6,313 bases of DNA. It comes from Dehalococcoidia bacterium (GTDB lineage Bacteria; Chloroflexota; Dehalococcoidia; GIF9; UBA5629). How positions within the stretch are numbered: position 1 is the first letter of the stretch; the number at the start of each line of letters is the position of its first letter. The stretch spans positions 1 to 6,313 of the forward strand of contig JACNFS010000032.1 of NCBI GenBank assembly GCA_014384515.1. Reading direction: 5' to 3'. This document shows, piece by piece, positions 1 to 4,994 of the stretch. Under the pieces are notes generated by a model, which saw only the letters and a list, made by a program, of their open reading frames with translations, was not told the origin of the DNA and did no database searches. Both the position numbers and the translations under genes were made by a program.

Positions 1-115
1 TGACAGCACCACACATAGGGCAATTGTAGGGGAACCTCTGACCACAGGCTTCGCAAAACTGCTGACCCACAACGCTCTGGGAGCCACACTTAGAACACGG
101 GAACGTCTGGTGCAT
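1..115 (-). CDS. Zinc-ribbon protein, N-terminal part (runs off left edge)
   Basis: The minus strand reads MHQTFPCSKCGSQSVVGQQF followed by CEACGQRFPYNCPMCGAV, and the frame is still open at the window edge. Three Cys-x2-Cys knuckles (CSKC, CEAC, CPMC) lie within about 30 residues. This is the pattern of a double zinc ribbon that binds structural zinc. Such modules occur in many unrelated proteins, so no function can be given from this fragment. The start is uncertain. ATG at 115 has a GGAAAG-like Shine-Dalgarno about 7 nt upstream. An in-frame ATG at 130 would add five residues (MESRS) but has no clear ribosome site and lies only about 10 nt from the predicted transcription start, so I prefer 115. 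The gene is transcribed away from the rest of the window and has no visible partner here. Confidence 0.7.
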   Translation of the reverse strand, partial: MHQTFPCSKCGSQSVVGQQFCEACGQRFPYNCPMCGAV

Positions 116-147
116 GCTTCTACTTTCCATTTGGTATATCCAAGAAC

Positions 148-176
148 AGTCTAAGCCTATTCTAATGATTTTTCAA
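148..176 (-). promoter_or_regulatory. Putative sigma-70-type promoter of the zinc-ribbon gene
   Basis: Read on the minus strand, TTGAAA (171-176) is separated by 17 nt from TAGACT (148-153). These match the consensus boxes 5 of 6 and 4 of 6. Transcription would start near 141 and give a short leader before the ATG at 115. This is a sequence match only, and the -10 box is weak. Confidence 0.35.
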
Positions 177-190
177 TACCGCGTTGGACT

Positions 191-387
191 CCTTAATCCG
201 TGGATTCCATAGTCAATCGCCTAAACTTCAGCATTCTCCATGAGATTGCTTCGCTTCGCTCGCAATGACAGGGAGTTGTCTTTGCGAGGAGCGTCAGCGA
301 CGAAGCAATCTCGTTGTCCATTGGCCTGCCTCACCAATGGAGTCACCCACGAGGTGAGCTTTTTGAATCTGTACTCACGGATTAAGG
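191..387. repeat. 12-bp perfect inverted repeat bracketing a palindromic insert
   Basis: CCTTAATCCGTG at 191-202 is the exact reverse complement of CACGGATTAAGG at 376-387. The arms are 173 nt apart and enclose the 242-312 palindrome and two smaller hairpins: CCATTGG/CCAATGG at 318-324/334-340, and TCACC/GGTGA at 343-347/353-357. A 12-bp perfect match within about 200 bp is unlikely by chance. The match does not extend well beyond the arms on either side. They could be ends of a small non-autonomous element, arms of a very large hairpin, or two copies of a short repeat in opposite orientation. The right arm touches the first base of the closing helix of the candidate RNA at 387. Confidence 0.5.
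242..312. repeat. Long imperfect palindrome, REP/MITE-like dispersed repeat
   Basis: The outer arms GAGATTGCTTCG (242-253) and CGAAGCAATCTC (301-312) are perfect reverse complements over 12 bp. Further in, CTCGCAA (259-265) pairs with TTGCGAG (282-288), and GACA (267-270) with TGTC (277-280) around a 6-nt loop. The two halves are separated by unequal internal loops of 5 and 12 nt. Its translation reads LLRFARNDRE and SLRGASATKQS, which I recognise as the typical spurious reading of a widespread intergenic palindromic repeat in environmental bacterial genomes. It should be treated as a repeat and not as coding sequence. With no T-run on either side it is not a classical terminator. Confidence 0.75.
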
Positions 388-604
388 GGACTTTGAGGCC
401 CGCAGTCTTACATCCCAAGGCAAACACGGTGGTCGAACTCAACTGTGCTTCCAGTGCCTTGCCCAACGGCAGAGGACTACCATGTGGGTTGTCCACATTT
501 GAGATATCAAGCAACCGGCTTCAAGGTCAGGTAGGAGACCATCCACCGGGGGGACGTGCTCATAATAGGCAAAGCACCCCCAGCCACCGATAAGGTCAAG
601 TCCC
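387..604 (+). ncRNA. Candidate large structured RNA (about 218 nt core)
   Basis: Hand folding gives a closed multi-branch structure. GGGACTT (387-393) pairs perfectly with AAGTCCC (598-604) and continues with GA/TC after one bulged T. Inside lie: CACGGT/ACTGTG (425-430/442-447, one G-U pair); CCTTGCC/GGCA-G-AGG (457-463/468-475, CAAC tetraloop, one bulge); CTACC/GGTAG (477-481/530-534), which encloses ATGTGG/CCACAT (482-487/493-498) and TTGA/TCAA (499-502/507-510); and a 9-bp stem GGGG+GTGCT/AGCAC+CCCC (550-553, 556-560/573-581, AC bulge). The loop GTTG (488-491) can pair with CAAC (512-515), a possible pseudoknot. The G-U pair at 428-444 would be an A-C mismatch in a minus-strand transcript, which favours the + strand. 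Both long ORFs through here (220s to 590s) lack protein-like character and a ribosome site. It does not match RNase P RNA, tmRNA, SRP RNA, group I or II introns, or riboswitches I know. A HEARO/omega-RNA-type element, as found with IscB-family nucleases, is one speculative reading, but no such nuclease gene is present. No promoter is evident. Confidence 0.45.
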
Positions 605-745
605 GCTTGTTTCATAGCAAGATTCTTGGTTATGGAAGAGATGAGTCAAATGCTCAAAGCGGCCAGATGGCGCAAGAAAGCGAGAGTCTTGTCCAGAACA
701 AGGAGCTGGCACAAGCCAGTTACTAAAGCTACTGCTCCGAGTAAC
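605..745 (+). other. Chain of short hairpins after the candidate RNA; no convincing gene
   Basis: This non-coding stretch continues the run of local stems: CTTG/CAAG (606-609/618-621), GAGT/GCTC (643-646/652-655, one G-U), GCG-CC/GG-CGC (659-673, AGAT loop), CTTGT/ACAAG (688-692/698-702), CTGGC/GCCAG (706-710/715-719, ACAA loop) and GTTACT/AGTAAC (719-724/740-745). Each is short, but together they cover most of the interval, so the structured RNA may extend to about 745. A 40-codon ORF (ATG 632, TAG 752-754) with a basic, Arg/Lys/Trp-rich product crosses these hairpins. It has no Shine-Dalgarno and no family I recognise, so I do not call it a gene; it could be a decayed fragment. Confidence 0.3.
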
Positions 746-756
746 TTCAGGTAGAC

Positions 757-775
757 AAAAAATTAGAGCGACTCT
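757..775 (-). terminator. Weak putative terminator of the GYD gene
   Basis: On the minus strand AGAG-TCG-CTCT (775-765) overlaps the stop codon and is followed, after AA, by six T residues (762-757). The stem is only 4 bp with a 3-nt loop, so efficiency would be low. The T-run gives it some credibility. Confidence 0.3.
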
Positions 776-1065
776 GGCTTCTTTTTCAGGGTGGCAATCA
801 AATCGTCTAGAGGTATCGCCGCCAGGGTCAAGGTCTGAAGGCCACCTTTGGCACTTAGATGTATCGCCAGCTTGGCTGCGACTTCATCGCTTGGAGCCTC
901 GAGGATATTGACGAAATCATATTGCCCCAAAAGGGCATACTGAGACAGTATTTTGACTCCCATATATTCAACTTCCTTATTAAGCTCCTTAAGCCACTCC
1001 GGATATTCCTCCATTCTCTTCCTGCCTTCATCGGTAAGAGTTGTGAGCGTAAGATATATGGCCAT
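763..1065 (-). CDS. GYD-domain protein, 100 aa
   Basis: The product is a small soluble protein with no signal peptide or membrane segment. It fits the GYD family (a ferredoxin-like alpha/beta fold of about 95-105 residues). It opens with a beta strand and the LTTLTDEG stretch (residues 7-14). The family's namesake region appears near residues 47-57 as GQYDFVNILEA, followed by PSDEVAAKLA and a C-terminal strand with TLTLAAIPLDDL. GQYD in place of GYD is common in the family. The biochemical role of the family is not established, and a role in sensing or binding small molecules would be a guess. The ATG start is well supported: AGGAGG (1071-1076) sits 5 nt upstream. The gene is a single unit, divergent from rpsU, with its own likely promoter at 1101-1130. 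Confidence 0.9.
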   Translation of the reverse strand: MAIYLTLTTLTDEGRKRMEEYPEWLKELNKEVEYMGVKILSQYALLGQYDFVNILEAPSDEVAAKLAIHLSAKGGLQTLTLAAIPLDDLIATLKKKPESL

Positions 1066-1100
1066 GGCTACCTCCTGTTAGTCGGATTGTTGCTCCACTA

Positions 1101-1130
1101 ATTATATGCTCCGCTATTGTGAAATGCCAG
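1101..1130 (-). promoter_or_regulatory. Putative sigma-70-type promoter of the GYD gene
   Basis: On the minus strand a perfect TATAAT (1101-1106) lies 18 nt downstream of CTGGCA (1125-1130, 4 of 6 matches to TTGACA). Transcription would begin near 1094, giving a leader of about 28 nt that contains the AGGAGG ribosome site. The small hairpin CCTGAG/CTCAGG (1148-1153/1163-1168) lies just upstream and has no T-run. Confidence 0.5.
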
Positions 1131-1252
1131 TCCCTCTAAGGACAAGACCTGAGACTTTGCGACTCAGGCGTGACCACGCATCACCATAGCTACCCACACG
1201 GCCTTTGGCCCTATATCCACAAGGCACAACATGGAGACCTCACGCTGTCGAC

Positions 1253-1281
1253 TTGACACTGCCAAGGATACGGGTTAAAAT
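1253..1281 (+). promoter_or_regulatory. Strong sigma-70-type promoter of rpsU-yqeY
   Basis: TTGACA (1253-1258, perfect) and TAAAAT (1276-1281, 5 of 6) are separated by exactly 17 nt. This is the best promoter in the window and suits a ribosomal protein gene. Transcription would start near 1288, leaving a leader of about 65 nt. The leader can form a bulged stem between TTG/TTGC (1295-1302) and GCAACAA (1320-1326). The initially transcribed DNA just after the -10 box is T-rich. Confidence 0.75.
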
Positions 1282-1352
1282 TTCTTTTCGTTAGTTGTTT
1301 GCGTTCAGTAGTCAAGTGAGCAACAAATCATAGAAGGAAGGGGTGATGTCAT

Positions 1353-1535
1353 GTGCCCGAAGTAAGACTTGAGCACGGAGAGAGCTTTGACAGCATGCTG
1401 CGGCGGTTTAGCAAGAAGGTGCAGCAACAGGGCATACTCAGTGAAGCCCGCCGCCGCAACTTTTACGAAAAGCCGAGCATAAAGCGGAAGCGGAAGGAAG
1501 CGCAAAAGCGGCGCAAGACCTCCAGGAGCAGCTAG
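1353..1535 (+). CDS. rpsU: 30S ribosomal protein S21 (bS21)
   Basis: The 60-residue basic protein has the bS21 pattern: N-terminal [18 protein letters not shown] (2-19), then [22 protein letters not shown] and a Lys/Arg-rich tail (43-58). bS21 binds the 30S platform near the 3' end of 16S rRNA and helps mRNA engagement during initiation. The length fits the family (about 57-71 aa). The start is GTG; an in-frame stop at 1344-1346 excludes anything earlier, and the purine-rich AAGGAAGGGGTGAT (1334-1347) upstream serves as ribosome site. An out-of-frame ATG two bases upstream (1351) opens a four-codon ORF ending at 1365 that overlaps this start. The gene is first in a two-gene unit with a YqeY-family gene 3 nt downstream, a common bacterial pairing. 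Confidence 0.95.
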   Translation: MPEVRLEHGESFDSMLRRFSKKVQQQGILSEARRRNFYEKPSIKRKRKEAQKRRKTSRSS

Positions 1536-1538
1536 AAG

Positions 1539-1988
1539 ATGACTCTGGCTGAAAAAATCAGAAGTGACCTCGAGCAGGCACTGAGACGCACTGACAAGGT
1601 GCGGTGTTCAGTGCTCCGTCTGGTTCTGGCTGGCATAAGGAACGCCGAAATTGACCAACAGAAGACTTTGGACGATGCTGGCATACTGGGTGTCATGGAC
1701 AAGGAAGCCAAGAAGCGGCGTGAGAGCATCGAGGCTTTTCAGAAAGGTAACCGCCAGGATTTGGTGGCACAAGAGAAGGCAGAGCTGGCTATCCTTCTGG
1801 AGTATCTCCCCGAGCAGATGAGCCGCGAGGAGATTGTGGCTGCAGCTCACAAGGTAATCAGCGAACTGGGGGCAACGAGCCCAAGTGACAGAGGCCGAGT
1901 TATGTCTCAACTTATGCCCCTAGTTAAGGGAAAGGCTCAAGGACAAGAAGTGAGTGCCGTTGTCTCAGAGCTTCTGAGCACCACCTAG
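1539..1988 (+). CDS. yqeY: GatB/YqeY-domain protein, 149 aa
   Basis: The protein is cytosolic, and its length matches the stand-alone YqeY family (about 147-150 aa), which resembles the C-terminal tRNA-contacting domain of GatB, the amidotransferase subunit. Visible hallmarks are a helical N-terminal half with VLRLVLAGIRNAEID (25-39), the charged EAKKRRESIEAFQKGNRQDL (56-75), the LEYLPEQMSREEI motif (87-99), and the C-terminal block with DRGRVMSQLMPLVKGKAQGQ (117-136) ending VVSELL. A role in tRNA binding or modulation of aminoacyl-tRNA metabolism is inferred from the domain; the precise function is unknown. The ATG lies 3 nt after the rpsU stop, with AGGAG (1524-1528) inside the end of rpsU about 10 nt upstream, so the two are co-transcribed and perhaps translationally coupled. 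It is last in the unit, 45 nt before the terminator hairpin. Confidence 0.9.
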   Translation: MTLAEKIRSDLEQALRRTDKVRCSVLRLVLAGIRNAEIDQQKTLDDAGILGVMDKEAKKRRESIEAFQKGNRQDLVAQEKAELAILLEYLPEQMSREEIVAAAHKVISELGATSPSDRGRVMSQLMPLVKGKAQGQEVSAVVSELLSTT

Positions 1989-2033
1989 TATTAGAGTGCT
2001 ACCATTTCATCCTTCTTAATTGGTATCGTATTC

Positions 2034-2066
2034 GGCGGCAGAGAGTGCCGCCATATTTATTTTTTT
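2034..2066 (+). terminator. Intrinsic terminator after rpsU-yqeY, directly before purQ
   Basis: GGCGGCA (2034-2040) pairs perfectly with TGCCGCC (2046-2052) around a GAGAG loop, followed by ATATTTATTTTTT (2053-2066 region). This is a textbook rho-independent terminator. The purQ Shine-Dalgarno AGGA (2067-2070) starts at the next base after the T-run, so the structure could also act as an attenuator for purQ. Upstream, TACCATTT/AATTGGTA (2000-2007/2018-2025, one mismatch) forms a second hairpin in the same leader. Confidence 0.85.
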
Positions 2067-2078
2067 AGGAAAACAATT

Positions 2079-2765
2079 GTGAGATTCGGCATAGTGATTT
2101 TCCCCGGTACCTGGAGCGACAGGGATTGTCATTACGCCCTCAACAGTACTTTGAGGCAGGAGGCTGGCTATATCTGGCATAAGGAGACCGACCTTTCTAA
2201 GTACGATTGCGTCATTCTACCTGGTGGCTTTTCCTACGGTGACTATCTGCGACCTGGAGCCATAGCTCGTTTTTCTCCTGTGATGGCATCGATTGAACGG
2301 TTCACCTCCCAAGACAAGCTGGTCATTGGCATTTGCAACGGGTTTCAGGTACTGTGTGAAGCTGGGCTTCTTCCCGGGGCACTACTACGTAGTACCCACC
2401 TTGAGTACCGGTGTCAATGGGTACAGCTAAGGGTGGAGAATAATTCGTCGCCTTTCACTTCACAATGTGAAGAAAAGCAGGTACTGAAGATCCCTATTTC
2501 TCACTATGAAGGTAGGTACTATGCCGACGATGCCACGCTGGCTGAGCTAGAAGCCGATAAACGCATCCTTTTCCGCTACTCAACGCCAACAGGTGACATA
2601 ACCGATGCAGCTAACCCTAATGGCTCGTTGCAGAACATTGCCGGTATCATCAATAGGAAGGGGAATGTCCTGGGTATGATGCCGCATCCTGAACGCGCCT
2701 GTGAGCCGATTCTCGGCAGCAGCGACGGTAACCTAATATGGGAGTCGATTATTGCCAGTAGCTAA
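2079..2765 (+). CDS. purQ: Phosphoribosylformylglycinamidine (FGAM) synthase, glutaminase subunit PurQ
   Basis: This class I glutamine amidotransferase hydrolyses glutamine and passes ammonia to PurL for the FGAR to FGAM step of de novo purine synthesis. The 228-aa length is normal for stand-alone PurQ. Visible features are the N-terminal strand FGIVIFPG (3-10), the oxyanion-hole region [15 protein letters not shown] (47-61), the nucleophile elbow GICNGFQVL with Cys86, [10 protein letters not shown] (139-148; many homologues have Gly where Tyr143 stands), and MMPHPERA with His203 and Glu205 completing the triad. The start is GTG with AGGA 8 nt upstream. The gene follows the terminator with no room for a separate promoter downstream of it, so expression needs read-through or a promoter upstream of the hairpin. 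Its 3' end overlaps purL by 14 nt. Confidence 0.97.
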   Translation: MRFGIVIFPGTWSDRDCHYALNSTLRQEAGYIWHKETDLSKYDCVILPGGFSYGDYLRPGAIARFSPVMASIERFTSQDKLVIGICNGFQVLCEAGLLPGALLRSTHLEYRCQWVQLRVENNSSPFTSQCEEKQVLKIPISHYEGRYYADDATLAELEADKRILFRYSTPTGDITDAANPNGSLQNIAGIINRKGNVLGMMPHPERACEPILGSSDGNLIWESIIASS

Positions 2766-4956
2766 AGAAATACTCGATGAGGTCGCTCTAAGCCAGCAGG
2801 AGTACGAGCTTATAGTGGAGAAGCTTGGCAGGGAGCCAAGCCAGGTGGAGCTGGGGCTATTCGGAGCGCTGTGGAGCGAGCATTGCGGCTACAAGCACTC
2901 CAAGGCTCTGCTCAAGCACTTGCCATCAGGGAGTCAACGAGTGCTGGTCAAGCCGGGGGAAGAAAATGCCGGGGTGGTGGACATCGGCGACGGGCTGGTG
3001 GTGGTGATGAAGATAGAATCCCACAATCATCCGTCGGCAATCGAACCGTATCAAGGCGCAGCCACCGGGGTAGGAGGTATCGTTCGGGATATTTTCACCA
3101 TGGGAGCCCGACCAATTGCCTTGCTTAATTCCCTTCGCTTCGGCCCTTTGAGCGACTCTCGTAACCGATATCTCTTTGCTGGGGTGGTTGGCGGCATTGC
3201 TGGCTACGGCAATTGCCTGGGGATACCAGACATCGGCGGCGAAATCTTTTTCGCCGATTGCTATTCGACCAACCCGCTGGTTAATACCCTATGCCTGGGT
3301 ATTGCCGAGGCCAAGAACCTGGTTCGGGCAAGAGCCCATGGAGAAGGCAACCTGCTGATGCTGGTCGGAGCTGATACCGGTCGTGACGGACTTCACGGGG
3401 CCTCTGGTCTGGCATCAAGGACATTTGAAGAGGAGCGGGAGCTGAGGTCAACAGTCCAGGTCGGTAATCCATTCCTGGAGAAACTGCTGATCGAAGCCTG
3501 TCTTGAGCTAGCCGAAACCGATTGGATTGCCGGCATGCAGGACTTGGGCGCTGCTGGACTGACCAGCTCAGCTATAGAATCAGCAGCCAGAGGAGGAGGA
3601 GGCATTGAAATCGATGTCCTCAAGGTGCCTCGGCGGGAGAAAGACATGACCCCCTACGAGGTTATGCTGTCGGAGTCTCAGGAGAGGATGTTGGTGGTTG
3701 TGAAGAAGGGTTGTGAGGACAAGGTGAAGGCTCTATTTGACCGCTGGGAGCTGCGCTCCGATATAATCGGCCAGGTGACCGGCGACAGCCTGGCCAGAAT
3801 CAAGGAAGGGGAAAAGGTGGTGGCTGAGGTGCCGGTAAATTTGCTGACTTCACCACCCGTCTACCGACAGCGAGTCAAGAAGCCACATTGGCTCGAACAA
3901 TTGCAGGCCTTTGATGTAACTTCCGTTCCTGATTTACCGCCGAAGAAAGCCAATTCTACTCTTCTCCGTTTGCTGGCATCACCCAATATCGCCAGCAAGC
4001 ACTGCGTATATCGCCAATATGACCACCAGGTGGGCAATAATACTATAGTTCTGCCTGGCAGCGATGCTGGCGTACTGCGCATCAAAGGGACGAAGAAAGC
4101 TATCTCACTGACTGTTGATGGCAACGCCCGGTATTGCTATGTCAATCCTTACCTCGGCGGTGTCATCGCCGTGGCTGAAGCAGCCCGAAACCTCGTCTGC
4201 AGCGGTGCTCAGCCTCTGGCTATCACCAACTGCCTCAATTTCGGCAACCCAGAGAAAGCCGACGTTTACTATCAATTGAAAGAATGCATTGCCGGTATGG
4301 GGCGAGCCTGCCGAGAGCTGAGAATTCCTGTTATCAGCGGTAATGTCAGCCTGTACAACGAGACCAAAGGCGAAGCCATATACCCGACTCCGGTGGTGGG
4401 AATGGTGGGGCTTATCGAGGATGTAACCAGGCACTGCACTTCCGGATTCAAGAATGAAGGTGACCTGGTATTCTTGCTCGGAGATAGCAAGGTGGTTGAT
4501 AGCAGCATTGGGAGTAGCGAATATCTTGAACTAGTACACGGCATGATAAAGGGGAACCCCTATGTTGACCTGGAGTTGGAGAAACGGCTACATCGTTGCT
4601 GCCTTGAAGCAATGAGGCGACGCATCATCAACTCCGCTCACGATTGCTCCGAAGGCGGACTGGGTGTTGCCCTGGCAGAAAGCTGCTTGGCTAACGGTCT
4701 TGGCTTTGTCAGCCACGACTGGAGCACAGAAGGAAGGCTGGATTCAGCCCTTTTCGGCGAGGCTCAGTCCAGAATCATACTCTCGGTAGCCCCAAAGTCA
4801 GCCTGGAAAATGGACAGGCTCGCTGTTCGTTGGCAGATAGCGGCAACAAGACTTGGCACGGTGGGTGGCAAGCGGTTGGTATTGAAGGGCTGTATAGACT
4901 TGTCCATCGATAAGATGCAGGAGGCATGGTGGGATGGACTGGAGAGGTTGCTATGA
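2752..4956 (+). CDS. purL: FGAM synthase, large synthetase subunit PurL (small-type)
   Basis: PurL catalyses the ATP-dependent amination of FGAR to FGAM with ammonia delivered from PurQ. The 734 residues fit the small PurL that works in a PurL-PurQ-PurS complex, not the fused form of about 1300 residues. Motifs in order: [19 protein letters not shown] (27-45) with conserved His44; [20 protein letters not shown] (87-106) for nucleotide and metal binding; [15 protein letters not shown] (107-121); [13 protein letters not shown] (213-225); [16 protein letters not shown] (261-276); the second half with [16 protein letters not shown] (455-470), [13 protein letters not shown] (490-502) and [11 protein letters not shown] (527-537); and [15 protein letters not shown] (630-644). 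The start is TTG at 2752 with GGGAG (2740-2744) 7 nt upstream; an in-frame stop at 2734-2736 excludes a much earlier start. It lies inside the end of purQ, which suggests translational coupling. No disruption or missing block is seen. Confidence 0.97.
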   Translation: MPVAKEILDEVALSQQEYELIVEKLGREPSQVELGLFGALWSEHCGYKHSKALLKHLPSGSQRVLVKPGEENAGVVDIGDGLVVVMKIESHNHPSAIEPYQGAATGVGGIVRDIFTMGARPIALLNSLRFGPLSDSRNRYLFAGVVGGIAGYGNCLGIPDIGGEIFFADCYSTNPLVNTLCLGIAEAKNLVRARAHGEGNLLMLVGADTGRDGLHGASGLASRTFEEERELRSTVQVGNPFLEKLLIEACLELAETDWIAGMQDLGAAGLTSSAIESAARGGGGIEIDVLKVPRREKDMTPYEVMLSESQERMLVVVKKGCEDKVKALFDRWELRSDIIGQVTGDSLARIKEGEKVVAEVPVNLLTSPPVYRQRVKKPHWLEQLQAFDVTSVPDLPPKKANSTLLRLLASPNIASKHCVYRQYDHQVGNNTIVLPGSDAGVLRIKGTKKAISLTVDGNARYCYVNPYLGGVIAVAEAARNLVCSGAQPLAITNCLNFGNPEKADVYYQLKECIAGMGRACRELRIPVISGNVSLYNETKGEAIYPTPVVGMVGLIEDVTRHCTSGFKNEGDLVFLLGDSKVVDSSIGSSEYLELVHGMIKGNPYVDLELEKRLHRCCLEAMRRRIINSAHDCSEGGLGVALAESCLANGLGFVSHDWSTEGRLDSALFGEAQSRIILSVAPKSAWKMDRLAVRWQIAATRLGTVGGKRLVLKGCIDLSIDKMQEAWWDGLERLL

Positions 4957-4994
4957 ATTTGACAAATATTCTCAGGAGGAGCCGAGTTGGCTGA
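4953..4994 (+). other. Possible 13-codon coupling ORF bridging purL and the DUF1015 gene
   Basis: ATG at 4953 overlaps the purL stop as ATGA. It is preceded by GGAGAGG (4941-4947) 5 nt upstream and encodes [13 protein letters not shown], ending in TGA at 4992-4994, 5 nt past the TTG start of the next gene. Ribosomes finishing purL could re-initiate here and be carried across the DUF1015 ribosome site. Two consecutive AGG arginine codons (4974-4979) form part of that same Shine-Dalgarno. It may equally be chance. Confidence 0.2.

Noticed and set aside
343..364. Terminator-like hairpin TCACC/GGTGA followed by CTTTTTG on the + strand
   Set aside because: The stem is only 5 bp, and no + strand gene lies upstream for it to terminate.
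221..593. Two overlapping ORFs on opposite strands (221-514 minus, 240-593 plus)
   Set aside because: Both run through the palindromic repeat and the helix-rich region, lack ribosome sites and match no protein family I know. They are best explained as open frames across repeat and RNA-like sequence.
387..745. RNase P RNA, tmRNA, SRP RNA, 6S RNA, intron or riboswitch
   Set aside because: The conserved signatures of these RNAs (for example the RNase P P4 strands, the SRP GGAAG loop and the group II domain V) are not present on the + strand as far as I can read.
632..754. 40-codon basic ORF on the + strand
   Set aside because: No Shine-Dalgarno, no recognised family, and it crosses several hairpins. 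Kept only as a remark in the 605-745 entry.
1131..1252. Small hairpins in the divergent spacer (1148-1168, 1168-1179, 1200-1210)
   Set aside because: They are short, unsupported by T-runs or by a shared pattern, and no more than expected in an intergenic spacer.
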